From Elymus sibiricus (lineage: Eukaryota; Streptophyta; Magnoliopsida; Poales; Poaceae), in NCBI GenBank assembly GCA_039707655.1, contig CM077676.1, positions 236,631,366 through 236,695,365 on the forward strand: a stretch of DNA of 64,000 nucleotides, written 5' to 3'. Under the pieces are notes generated by a model. It made no database searches. It worked only from the letters and a program-made list of their open reading frames with translations, and was not told the DNA's origin. This document shows, one piece after another, positions 45,705 to 55,960 of this stretch. The translations under genes were made by a program, and so were the position numbers. The stretch's first letter is position 1. Every line of letters begins with the position of its first letter.

Positions 45705-46567
45705 TCGGGCCATTGGGAACCAGGGTACCTTGGCGCGTCTGCCTGCGGCCCAGGATCCGACGCTTAGCGAAGGCCCAAGATGCGGCCCATTTAAGGATGT
45801 CGCGAAGCGAAGACATCTCGCGAGGCGCCCGCCTCCCAACGACCCCACCTCAAGGCATGAGCCACCAGCACTTAGCCGCAGGAGCGGCGAGGCGCCCTCC
45901 CGAGGCGGGCGCCCGAGGCCATCCGGCCTGACGTCAGTCGCGCGGTCCTGTGCCCGTCACGTGGGTGACGCGCGTGACGATGAACGGCAGCAGAGGCTGC
46001 GCAGGATGGCGCAGATAGAGAGACTTTCCTCTTTGGTGCTAAGGGGGCAGCCCCAGCTGCCCACCCCCAAAGCAAGTCCCAAGGACTACCCGTTTGGTGA
46101 AAGAAGACCGAGACAGCAAGGCGCGCAGGGCGGAGGTCATCACCGAGCCCACCGGCATGTCATTGGTCAAGCTTTTGCAGGTGAAGACCGCCTTTAGTCA
46201 GGATAGCCTGGGCGCCTGTCCCCTTTCAAAATCCCGCCAAGTGTGCCAACCCTTCCAGCCTAAGTTTTCAGGGGAAGAGGACCAAGGCGGCTATAAAAGG
46301 GGCAGGGATGCCATTGTAGAGGGGATCGATTTCTCCATCTCCTACCTTGTATGCGAGAACATCTTCTTGCCCACAGCAATCCTAAACCACAAGCAGGAGT
46401 AGGGTTTTACACCACAAGGTGGCCCGAACCTAGGTAACCGTCGTGTCCCCTGTCGTGCTCCCGCGTAGTGCTTTCGCCGTGGTCTCGCCGTGGTCGCCCT
46501 TGGTCGGGAAGAACTAGCTAGCCACCAGTGTTCGAACCTCTAGATCCCCGGAGCCACAGTTCCGATT
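45705..46567 (+). repeat. 5' LTR of N
   Basis: It begins TCGGGCCATTGG, lacking the TG of the 3' copy. A TATAAAAG box is at 46292-46299. It has a CTCGCGAG palindrome at 45817 and lacks the CCTCGCGAGG insertion seen in the 3' LTR. The terminal CA is replaced by TT. Confidence 0.85.
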
Positions 46568-46569
46568 TT

Positions 46570-46587
46570 TGGCGCGCCAGGTAGGGG
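46570..46587 (+). other. Primer-binding site, tRNA-Arg (N)
   Basis: TGGCGCGCCAGGTAGGGG follows the 5' LTR by two bases. It matches the 3' end of a plant tRNA-Arg as I recall it. Confidence 0.8.
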
Positions 46588-46619
46588 GCAGCACCGGTTC
46601 TTCCCACCTCCTCACCGCC

Positions 46620-48313
46620 ATGGCCGACGCTCGCCATGAGCGCTACGCACGCCGAGCTGCCAGGGTGGCCCAGACGGAGCCCGTCGCCCGCGACGACCGT
46701 CGATGCCGCGCCGCCGGTGCTGTGACCGACCCCGCTGCAAGGGAGCAGCAGGCTTCTTCCCTCCACCCGTCCATGCGGGCAGACGGCCACACCGCCACGG
46801 CCTTTTCGCTTCCCCAACGCGACACGCCGGCCCCTCAGGCCACGATGCTCTTGACGCGCGAACTCCTACGCTACCACCCCACCGACGCTGGCTGCGACGC
46901 CTGGCTCGGCCGCATCACCGAGCTCGTCAATGCCGCAGGAGACGCCCCGGTGCCCTCTCACTCGCTCCATCCTCCGCCGTCTCGCGCCGGGGACGTGGCG
47001 CACGATTCGCCCCCTCCACCTCCTCTGCACGGCAAGGGCGCCCGGCGCAACCGCGACGCGCGGGCGCGCGAGCCATCCCACGGCGCGTCCTCTCCGGACC
47101 ACGGCGAGCCTAGCTGCCAGATCGTTCGGCGCGCGCCTCCTGACGCGCGCGTGCTCCTCGAGCTGCAGCGCCAGCTCCAAGACAGGACCATCCAGGAAGT
47201 CATAGCGACCGGTCTCTAGAACCGCGCCACCCTCGCCGGCGGCGTCCCCTCCAGCTACGTGGGCTGCCACGCCTTCACTCGCAATCTGCGCCGTGTGGTG
47301 TGGCCCACCAAGTTCAAGCCGGACCTGCCTCCGCGCTACGACGGCACCCCAAACCCCGCAGAGTTCCTGCAGTTCTATGCCCTAAGCATGGTGGCAGCAA
47401 ACGGCGACGACAAGGTCATGGCGAACTGGTTCCCCATGGCCCTCAAGGACGGCCCGCGCTCCTGGCTCGTAAACCTTCCCAAGGCATCCATCTCTTCGTG
47501 GGGCGAGCTCTGCCAGCAATTCGTCGCCAACTTCAAGGGCACGCATGAGCGCTCCCTCATGCTCAACGACCTGCGCGCTGTGCGCCAGCGCCCTGACGAG
47601 ACCCTCCGCAAGTACATCCAGCGCTTCAGCCAAGTGCGCAACAAGATCCCGCGTGCCTCCGAGGCCACCATCGTCTCCGCGTTCTCCAACGGCGTCACGG
47701 ACATCCGGATGTGCGAGAAGCTTGCCATCAACGACGAACTCGATTCCGTGCTTGAGCTGTTCGACCTCGCTGACAAGTGCGCCAAGGCCGAGGAGGGCCG
47801 CCTCTTTTTGTCCACAACGACCCTGACGCAGCGCCAGACGCCGCCAAGGCGAAGAGCAAGAACGCCAAGCGAAAGGGCCCTGCCGTGCTCGCGGCGGAGC
47901 CTGAGCAGAAGCACGGCAACGAGAGCGATGAGCCCAAGAGGGATAACCGCCCTCTCTATGCCTACCATAACTCGCACTCCCACAGCACTGAGGACTGCCA
48001 TGAGCTCAAGCTGCTTCGCGAGCGCCTTGGCCGCCGCAGTGATCGCAACGATTGTGGCACCGGCCGTGGAGGTGGCCACAATGGCGGCCGCTGGGGAGAC
48101 CGCAACAACAACGGCAACTTCCGCCAGGGCTGGCGCGACCAGCCTTGCGAGGCCGCCTGGCGCGACCAGCCTCGTGAGGCCAACCCTCAGGCCAACGCCG
48201 CTCTCCCACCGTTGCCGCCGCCGCCCCGAAGGAACGACGGCAACCAGCCTGACAAGGGCGCCGGGGGCTACCACGAGCCTCGCGGCATGGCTTGCATCCT
48301 TGGCGGGGCCTAG
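46620..48313 (+). pseudogene. gag region of N
   Basis: The ATG at 46620 starts MADARHERYARR, the first ATG after the primer site in the gag frame. The N-terminal third is Arg/Ala/Pro-rich up to a TAG at 47217. The capsid-like domain follows in the same frame (FKPDLPPRYDGTPNPAEFL, ANWFPMALKDGPRSWLVNLP, ISSWGELCQQFVANF, LRKYIQRFSQVRNKIP). A frameshift near 47810 moves the reading frame; the rest holds a knuckle-like YHNSHSHSTEDC and a Gly/Arg/Asn-rich basic tail ending at TAG 48311-48313. It closely parallels the gag of E. Confidence 0.8.
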
Positions 48314-49066
48314 GCTCCCTCGTCCAACCGCCACTTCAAGTTGTTCTCTCGCGAGGTGAATGCTGCCCTCCCGTGGCCTGAGGCTTCTCGTCCCCTCAAG
48401 TGGTCGCAGTACGCAATCACCTTCGACTCCAACGATCACCCCAAGTCCTCAAGCGCTGTGGGCACGGTCCCCATGCTGTGCACCCCCACCATCAGCAACG
48501 TCGCCGTCAGCAAGACCCTCATTGACGGAGGTGCCGGCCTCAACATGATCTCCATCGAGACCTTCATGCAGCTCCAAGTGCCCTACGACCAGCTGATGCC
48601 GACCAAGCCCTTCTCCGGAGTGACTGATGACTCCACCATCCCTCTGGGGCAAGTGCGCCTCCCCGTCACCTTTGGCACCCGCAAGAACTACCACACCGAG
48701 CTCATCGACTTCGACGTGGCGCACATCGGTTTGTCGTACAACACCATCCTGGGCTACCCGGCACTCGCCAAGTTCAAGGCGGCGACCCACCATGCCTACA
48801 ATGTCTTCAAGATACCGGGCTGTAGCGGTATCATCACCGTCTGCTGTGACGAGAAGGACGTGGTCCGCTCCCTCGGAAGCGCCTACAAGGCTGCCGCCAC
48901 GGCCTACCCAGCTGACGAAGACGCCGCCGAGCCTCATGAGGCCGCCCCCGCGAAGAAGAAGAAACAGTTGTTTTCTCAGGACCGCGCCAAGACGAAGAAG
49001 GTGTCGGTGGACGGCAGTGGCTCAGGCCCTGCCTTCACCATCGGCACTGGCCTCTCTCCTGCATAG
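48314..49066 (+). pseudogene. Aspartic protease region of N
   Basis: Conserved retropepsin features: KTLIDGGAGLNMIS with Asp at the DGG active site near 48523, and LSYNTILGYPALAKF downstream. The first Gly takes the place of the usual Ser/Thr of DSG/DTG; I recall DGG-type sites in this lineage. A Lys-rich tail leads to a TAG at 49064-49066. Confidence 0.78.
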
Positions 49067-50314
49067 GAAGACGCGCTCGTCACCTTCCTTCGGGCAAATT
49101 CGGATGTGTTCGCCTGGACGGCATCTGGTTTGTCTGGTGTGCCGAGGGAGGTGATCGAGCACCACTTAGCGGTGTGCCCCAACGCATGCCCCATGAAACA
49201 GAAGGCACGGCGCCAGGCACCAGAGAAGCAAGATTTCATTGTCAAGGAAGTTCAGAAGCTCCAAGAAGCTGGAGTCATCCGAGAGGTACGCCATCCTGAA
49301 TGGCTCGCCAACCTAGTTGTGGTGCCCAAGAAGGGCGGCAAGGAGCGAATATGCATCGACTTCACGAGCCTCAACAAGTTCTGCCCTCAAGATCCCTTTC
49401 CACTGCCCCGCATCGACCAAATCGTGGACTCCACCGCCGGGTGCGAGTTGCTATGCTTCCTAGATGCCTTCTCAGGCTATCACTAGATCAAGATGGTGAC
49501 TGAAGATGTGGAGAAAACGGCCTTCATCACCCCCTGCGGCATATTCTACTACATCTGCATGCCCTTCGGCCTCAGCAGTGCCGGGGCCACCTTCCAGAGG
49601 CTGATGCGCATCGCCTTGGGGCCCCAGATGGGAAGAAACGTCGAGGCCTACGTCGATGAGATCGTCGTCAAGACTCACGAGGCCTGGTCCCTCCTCGTGG
49701 ACCTCAAGGAGACGTTCGACAACCTGCACAAGGTCAACCTCAAGCTCAACCCAGACAAGTGCACCTTCGGAGTACCCTCCGGCAAGCTGCTCGGCTTCCT
49801 GGTCTCCCACCGCGGCATCGAGGCCAACCCTGAGAAGATCAAGGCCATCGAGAAGATGCGTCCTCCCCAGAGCCTCAAGGAGATGCAGCGCCTGGCGGGA
49901 TGCATGGCCTCGCTTGGGCGATTCATCTCCAAGTTCGGCGAGCGAGCCCTGCCGTTCTTCAAGCTCATGAAGAGATCCGGCCCCTTCAAGTGGACTCCCG
50001 AGGCCGATGCTGCCTTCGAAGGCCTCAAGAGGTACCTCACGAGCCCGCCCATCATTGTCGCGCCACGCTCTCGCGAGCCCTTGCTCCTATACCTGGCGGC
50101 CACTCCCCAGACGGCCAGCACGGCCCTGGTGGCAGTTCGAGAAGAGCACGTCCGCGCACAGAAGGAGCCTACCGCACTGCCGCCTCCCGAGATCGCGCCA
50201 TCGCCTGCCGAAGCCTCGCCTCAGGAGGCCTTCAATGAGCCGCCTCACGAGCTGCCTCCCGAGCCCCCTGAGCCTCATGCGCCCCTCAGGCCCCGTGAAG
50301 ACCAAGCTGCATAA
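49067..50314 (+). pseudogene. Reverse transcriptase region of N, with YVDE catalytic motif
   Basis: Palm and finger motifs: DVFAW, REVIEHHL, KERICIDFTSLNKFCPQDPFP, CFLDAFSGYH (then TAG at 49484-49486 in place of the usual Gln), MPFGLSSAGATF and YVDE at 49649-49660 where YVDD/YMDD is expected. The second Asp of this motif binds a catalytic metal, so Glu here should cripple activity. Thumb (GVPSGKLLGFLVS) and connection (LQRLAGC-type RLAGCMASLGRFIS) are intact. A Pro/Glu-rich linker and a frameshift near 50290 follow. Confidence 0.82.
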
Positions 50315-51266
50315 CAACTACCGCCTCGTTGAGCACCCTGTAGACTTCGTCAGCACGGCGCTGCGAGATGCACGCGAGCGCTACCCCATGCAGTAGAAGC
50401 TCCTCCTCGCGCTCTTCGTTGCCTCCAGGAAGCTGCGCCACTACTTCCAAGGCCATCCCATCAAGGTGATCTCGTTTTACCCCCTGGAGCAGGTCCTGCG
50501 CAGCCCCAACGCCACCGGCCATGTCACCGAGTGGAACATCGAGCTGCAGGCCTTCGAGCTGGAATTCTGCACCACAAGGGTGATCAAGGGTGCAGCCCTG
50601 GATGACTTCGTAGCAGAATGGATGGACCTACCCCAGGAGGAGCCTCGTGAGGCTAAGTCCCTCTCACCCAGGGATGAAGTGCTTGGCAGATGGTCCATGC
50701 ACTTCGATGGCGCCTTCTCCCGACAGGGCGCGGGGGCTGGCGTCGTGCTCACCTCTCCAATGGGAGACAAGCTCTACTACGCCGTCCAGCTCTGCTTCAA
50801 CCACAACGAGAAGATCTCCAACAACATCGCAGAGTACGAGGGCCTCATCACCAGCCTCAAGGACGCCTCTGCCCTGGGTATCAAGCGCCTCACCATCAAC
50901 GGTGATTCACAACTCCTCATCAACTTCTCCAACAAAAGCTACAAGCCCAAGGACGAGCATATGGCCGCCTATCTGGAAGAGGTACATAAGCTCGAGAAGC
51001 ATTTCCTTGGCCTAGAACTCCAGCATGTTCCTCGCGGCGGCAACAAGGAGGCCGACGACATCGCCAAGCGAGCATCTCGCCGCGAGCCTCAGAGCCCCAG
51101 CATCTTCGAGGAGAGGCTCTTCAAGCCATCAGTTGCACCACCTGCCATGGGCACTACGCTACTTCATGAAGAGCTCCCACCCGCACCGCCCGCAGGCATG
51201 CCAGACTGCGGCCCAGCCTCAGGAGCCCGCCTACTGCTGGCGCTAGAGCCTCAAGCAGACTGCTAG
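50315..51266 (+). pseudogene. RNase H region of N
   Basis: The connection sequence (LRHYFQGHPI) lies after a TAG at 50394-50396. The catalytic core is in one open frame: SMHFDGAF, NNIAEYEGLITSL, NGDSQLLINF and NKEADDIAKRAS, giving the four acidic residues. It ends in a Pro/Ala-rich linker at TAG 51264-51266. Confidence 0.78.
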
Positions 51267-52502
51267 GCCACTGAATTCAAGGCCTACCTGATTCAAGGCA
51301 CCCTTCCGGAGAAGGATTCAGAGGCAGAGCGCGTGGCTCGCCAGGCCACCGCCTACTACTTGAAGGACGGCGAGCTGTACCGCAGGCGCCCCAATGGCGT
51401 CTCGCTGCGGTGCATCTCTGAAGAACAAGGCCGCGAGCTGCTCACCGACATCCATGGAGGGGACTGTGGTCACCACTCCTCATCGCGCACCCTTGCCGGC
51501 AAGGTGTTCCACAGCGGCTTCTACTGGCCCACCGCGCTTCATGATGCCACCGAGCTGGTCCAGTCCTGTGAGGCCTGTCAGTTCCATGCCAAGCAAATCC
51601 ACCAACCAGCTCAAGACCTCCAGATGATTCCCCTCTCATGGCCCTTCGTGGTCTGGGGGCTGGACATCTTGGGACCCGTCCCTCGTGCAGCCGGTGGCTA
51701 CCGCTACGTCTATGTCGCCATCGACAAGTTCACCAAGTGGGCGGAAGTCGAGCCCGTGCGCACCATCCCAGCAGGCTCTGCCGTCAAGTTCATCAAGGGC
51801 CTCGTGAGCCACTTTGGCATTCCCAACCGCATCATCACCGACAACGGCTCTCAATTCACAAGCGGCCTCTTGAAGTCATACTGCGCCAGCCTCGGCACGC
51901 AGATCTGCTACGCCTCTGTGGCGCACCCATGAAGCAACGGCCAGGCCGAGCGTGCCAACGCTGAGGTCCTCTAGGGCCTCAAGACCATAAGCTTCAAGAA
52001 AAAGCTCGAAGCCTGCGGCAAGGGCTGGCTCAACGAGCTACAGTCCGTGTTGTGGTCCATCCGCACAACGGCAACCAAGCCTACCAGCGAGACTCCCTTC
52101 TTCCTTGTCTACGGAGACGAAGCAGTGCTCCCCTTTGAGCTCAAGCATGGCTCTCCGCGCGTCCTTGCCTTTGACGAGGCTCGTCAGGACGGCTCGCGAG
52201 AGGTCGATCTGCTGCTCCTCGAGGAAGCCCGTCACGAGGCCGCCCTCCGCACCGCCAAATACTAGCAGGCCTTGCATTGCTATCATAGCCGCAACATACG
52301 CCCGCGCACCCTCAAGGTCGGCGATCTCGTCCTCAGAAGGATTCTCTCCGGAGAAGGACTCCACAAGCTCTCACCCATGTGGGAAGGCCCTTTCAGGGTT
52401 GCTCATGTCTCCAGGCACGGCGCTGCCCGGCTGGAGATGGAGGACGGAGTTCCTGTGCCTAACACCTGGAACATCCAACACCTCCGCAAGTTCTACCCGT
52501 GA
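51267..52502 (+). pseudogene. Integrase region of N
   Basis: An open frame (51333-51932) has the zinc-binding module (HGGDCGHHSSSR then CEACQFH) and the core Asp residues in GLDILGPVP and ITDNGSQF. A TGA at about 51930, replacing an Arg codon, separates them from the catalytic Glu in NGQAERAN. TAG codons near 51972 and 52263 follow. The C-terminal part ends WNIQHLRKFYP at TGA 52500-52502 and has no chromodomain. Confidence 0.8.
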
Positions 52503-53822
52503 CCTTCACGCGTACGAACGAAGTGGGGTTGTACGCGCCCCGGAGCCTCTCATTGCGTTCGCCTGATGGGCCCGCGACAGCTCCCGCCCATGTCTCAGTG
52601 GAAGCCCCATGCTCCGCGCTGGCGGAATGTTCCCACGCCTAGTGGAATCCCCATGCTCCGCGCTGGCGGAACAATCACCTGAGGGCGCCCCACGGGCTGC
52701 ACCAACCTCACGCTGATCCGCACCGGACACGGCAGCCTCTTCTATTTTGGATGTGAAACTGAGGGCGCCCCACGGGCTACACCAACCTCAAGCTGACCTG
52801 TGCCACACACGGCAGGCGCATCTCTTTTGGTTGTGTAATGAACTTATTATTATTCTACAGTAAAGCTCTGTTTTCTTAAGATATCTTACGTGTGCTGCTA
52901 AGTTGCTTGTCTCAGGAGCTGTGTACGCTCGCGACCTTCCTCCTACACATCTCGCGAGCGGGGGCTAGACACGGTGCCTGTTCTCGGGTCAGTCCCAGCA
53001 ACGCTACAAAACCCAAGTGATCGAGCTCTGGCTCGCGGGCCTGCTCCCGTGCACGCCACCTCACCAAGGTCCTTGGTGTCTCGTCTCCTCGCATGACGCC
53101 CACGAGCAAGCCAGCAAGCGTGCACCGCTCCTCCATTGTAAATCAATATGAAGTTGTCTCAGGAATAAGGCACTCGAAGGCCTCGCGAGGTGACTCGTGG
53201 CAAGACGCCTCCGCGGGCCTCCAGGGAGCCTCGCGAGCGCTGCCTCGTGAGCCAACCTGCGGCAACCGCCTCCACCAAGTACTAGCGGAAGGACTCGCGA
53301 GCGGGAGCCTCGCGAGGCACGCTCCATGGCCACAACACGCCAATCGACACTCGCAAGAGCTGAGTACTAAATACCTCACGAGCCACCTCGGCACCTCTCA
53401 AGTTCCCTCTCTTCACAACCTCGCCGAGTGCTGACGTTCTCTCCTCCGCGCGAGCCGCTTGCACATCAAAGGGGGACTTCCTAAGCATCACGCCTCAGGA
53501 GTCCTTACCACCCCTCAGTGCCCTGCACCTCCTGGCCTTGTCCAGGCAACGCGACCTGACATACCAGCGACAACTGTAGCCCGCTCGGGAGCTGGGTCCT
53601 GACGACGTAGAGCACTAAGGCAAACAAGGAAAGGGAAATAGGCCTCGAGAGAGAGCCTCACAAGGAAACACGCATTGTAGCAGATCATAAAGTTCTTAAA
53701 ACAAAAGACTTTGTTTTTCACGCCCCCACGGGGCTACATCGGCCTATTACAGGAACAAAAGAGAAAAGGGCCAAGGGAGAGCACGGCGCGCCATCAAGAT
53801 CCGACTCGAGCGCCGCTTGCGC
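52503..53822. other. Non-coding region of N between pol and the antisense ORF
   Basis: It contains two short duplications: a 28-base unit (GTGGAAGCCCCATGCTCCGC...) at 52599-52626 and 52642-52671, and a ~75-base unit at 52681-52755 and 52761-52835. From 52951 to 53316 it has a cluster of the palindrome CTCGCGAG (52951, 53181, 53230, 53294, 53309) and related CTCGTGAG forms. No convincing ORF. Confidence 0.7.
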
Positions 53823-54485
53823 CTAGTCAGAATCTTCGTCTTCGCTCTTCATGCACGGGGAGCCTTCGCCGCTCTCGCCCCCGCTGCTGGAGTCACCGCT
53901 GCTGTCGCTCTCGCTCTCGCTGGAGGAGTAGGAGCCGCTGTCGTCCTCGCTCTCCGCGCAGCACTCCAGGCAGGCACCGGAGGCCCCGAAGAACTTCACG
54001 AAGAGGGTGGGGGCTCCGTCATACTTGAATTGGAGCAGGTGCCCCAGCTTTAGGCCACGAGCGAGGGCAAAAGACTTCCACCCCCGCTTCAGGAACATGA
54101 AGCCAGCAGGGGTGAACTCCGTCGCCACCCAGGAGGGCCCGTTGCAGCAATCGTCCGCTTGCAGCCACAGCCCCAAGGGCTCGTTTTCCTCCATCGCTCT
54201 CGCGAAGGAGTCGGGGAGCCGGAGCCAACTACAAGGCCAGCGATGCAGCCCCACGATGAACTCGTGCGCCGCCTCTGCCGTGTGAAATCCCGCCTGGGGA
54301 GGACAGGTGGCAGTGCCACCGCGCCCGCCTCGGCCACGGGCGCCGCGCCCCCCACGGCCACAAGTGCCAGCCCTTCCACGAGCGCTTGGGCCGGCTTCGG
54401 TGGCCGCCGAGGGGCGCCCACGACCCCGGGGCGGGACCCTCATGGCGGCGGCGGACGCACGAGCTCGCCCTCTGCCCCTCGCCAT
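53823..54485 (-). CDS. Antisense B3-domain-like DNA-binding protein of element N
   Basis: An intact 220-residue ORF runs opposite to gag-pol, between pol and the 3' LTR. Residues 1-65 are Arg/Gly/Ala-rich with GRGG repeats. Residues about 75-175 read as a B3-type DNA-binding domain: a first strand and LPDSFARAM, then WVATEF, GFMFLKRGWKSFALARGLKLGHLLQFKYDG and TLFVKFFGASG, in the order and spacing of REM-type B3 proteins (GW..F....L..GD.L.F.YDG..). The tail is acidic and Ser-rich (residues 180-220). The ATG at 54485 is the first in frame. Antisense ORFs at this site are known in Tat-lineage elements; the B3 assignment is my reading. It is open while neighbouring gag-pol has nine stops, which suggests retention or luck. 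Possible role: binding the element's own LTR. Confidence 0.65.
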   Translation of the reverse strand: MARGRGRARASAAAMRVPPRGRGRPSAATEAGPSARGRAGTCGRGGRGARGRGGRGGTATCPPQAGFHTAEAAHEFIVGLHRWPCSWLRLPDSFARAMEENEPLGLWLQADDCCNGPSWVATEFTPAGFMFLKRGWKSFALARGLKLGHLLQFKYDGAPTLFVKFFGASGACLECCAESEDDSGSYSSSESESDSSGDSSSGGESGEGSPCMKSEDEDSD

Positions 54486-54789
54486 CGCAACGATGGTTTC
54501 GGAAGGACGAGAAGTGGAAAAGCGGGGAGGGGGCGGTGCTCAGGAGCAGAAGCGCGAGAGATCAGGCGCTAGAGGAGGCAGCAGCGGAAGGGAAGCAATG
54601 ATGGCCTGCGCCCCGCGCGGGCAGGCTTTATGGCAGGTGCAGGCAGTTACTGAGGCATAGTGGGGAAGTGGGGGCGTCCCACGTCCCGTCGTGCGCCACC
54701 CGTCGAGCATGGGCCCTGCAGTCTCTCAGGGCCCGCGCCGTTTCGCTCCTAACGGGCGGGAACGTGCGCGCCACGGGCCCGGGGGCTAC
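54486..54789. other. N spacer between antisense ORF start and 3' LTR
   Basis: This would hold the promoter of the antisense ORF, but I see no clear TATA box on the minus strand. It ends in the polypurine tract GCCCGGGGGCTAC. Confidence 0.55.
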
Positions 54790-55680
54790 TGTCGGGCCAT
54801 TGGGAACCAGGGTACCTTGGCCCGTCTGCCTGCGGCCCAGGATCCGACGCTTAGCGAAGGCCCAAGACGCAGCCCATTTAAGGTCGTCGCGAAGCGAAGA
54901 CATCTCGCGAGGCGCCAGCCTCCCGAGGACCCCACCTCAAGGCATGAGCCACCAGCACTTAGCCGCAGGAGCGGCGGAAGCCTCGCGAGGTTGTCTCGTG
55001 AGGCTTCCTCCCGAGGCGCCCTCCCGAGGCGGGCGCCCGAGGCCATTTGGCCTGACGTCAGTCACGCAGTCCTGTGCACATCACGTGGGTGATGCGCGTG
55101 ACGATGAACGGCAACAGAGGCTGCGCAGGCGGGCGCGGACAGAGAGACTTTCCTCTTTGGTGCTAAGGGGGCAGCCCCAGCTGCCCACCCCCAAAGAAAG
55201 TCCCAAGGACTGCCCGTTTGGTGAAAGAAGACCGAGACAGCAAGGTGCGCAGGGCGGAGGTCATCACCGAGCCCACCGGCGCGTCATTGATCAAGCTTTT
55301 ACAGGCAAAGACCGCCTTTAGTCAGGATAGCCTAGGAGCATGCCCCCTTTCAAAATCCCGCCAAGTGTGCCAACCCTTCCCGCCTAAGTTTTCAGGGGAA
55401 GAGGACCAAGGCGGCTATAAAAGGGGCAGGGCTGCCATTGTAGAGGGGATCGATTCCTCCATCTCCTACCTTGTACGCGAGAACATCTTCTTGCCCACAG
55501 CAATCCTAAACCACAAGCAGGAGTAGGGTTTTACACCGCAAGGTGGCCCGAACCTGGGTAACCGTCGTGTCCCCTATTGTGCTCCCGCGTAGTGCTCTCG
55601 CCGTGGCCGCCCTTGGTCGAGAAGAACTAGCTAGCCCCCAGTGTTCGAACCTCTAGATCCCCGGAGCCACGATTCCGACA
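54790..55680 (+). repeat. 3' LTR of N
   Basis: Starts TGTCGGGCCATTGG and ends TTCCGACA. TATAAAAG lies at 55416-55423. It contains CTCGCGAG at 54904 and the palindrome CCTCGCGAGG at 54981, within a segment of about 35 bases absent from the 5' LTR. Confidence 0.88.
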
Positions 55681-55960
55681 ACTTGATCGGCAATCATCCA
55701 ATCAGACGCACTTCGGCGGAGTTTTATTATGAATAGCCATAGGCTGAGTGCCTAGCCCCCTGTTAAACCGTGTTGTGCTCTAAGGCCGGGCATGGCTTGG
55801 TGACTTCAAAGTACCGAGAAAGAAACATCGGTTAATCCGAGCTCTTTTTTTATTACTCATCATGTGCTACGTGGTCCCCCATGGGATTTCTAGCGCAAAG
55901 TGGTGTATCTGCAAGATATAGTCCTCCATCATGTATTGGGGACGGCGGAGTGTGTACCCC
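55681..55960. other. Probable continuation of element J
   Basis: Non-coding sequence right of N, before LTR K. Style (GTTAAACCGTG, CCGAGAAAG, AATCCGAG) resembles the non-coding part of J, but continuity cannot be shown because M and N breakpoints are irregular. No ORF. Confidence 0.3.

Larger units (their letters stand above)
45705..55680 (+). mobile_element. Element N: Tat-like Ty3/Gypsy retrotransposon with antisense B3-type ORF
   Basis: LTRs 45705-46567 and 54790-55680, tRNA-Arg primer site at 46570, gag-pol from 46620 to 52502 in the order gag, protease, RT, RNase H, integrase, then a long non-coding region and a complete ORF on the opposite strand (54485 to 53823). A polypurine tract (about 54777-54789, GCCCGGGGGCTAC) precedes the 3' LTR. 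The 5' LTR lacks the first two bases and is joined to fragment M, so no target duplication can be shown. Stops in gag-pol are nearly all TAG at Gln-like positions. Confidence 0.88.

Noticed and set aside
47375..48439. 354-codon minus-strand ORF over N gag
   Set aside because: Sits opposite a recognisable capsid domain; it is a shadow frame of GC-rich coding sequence.
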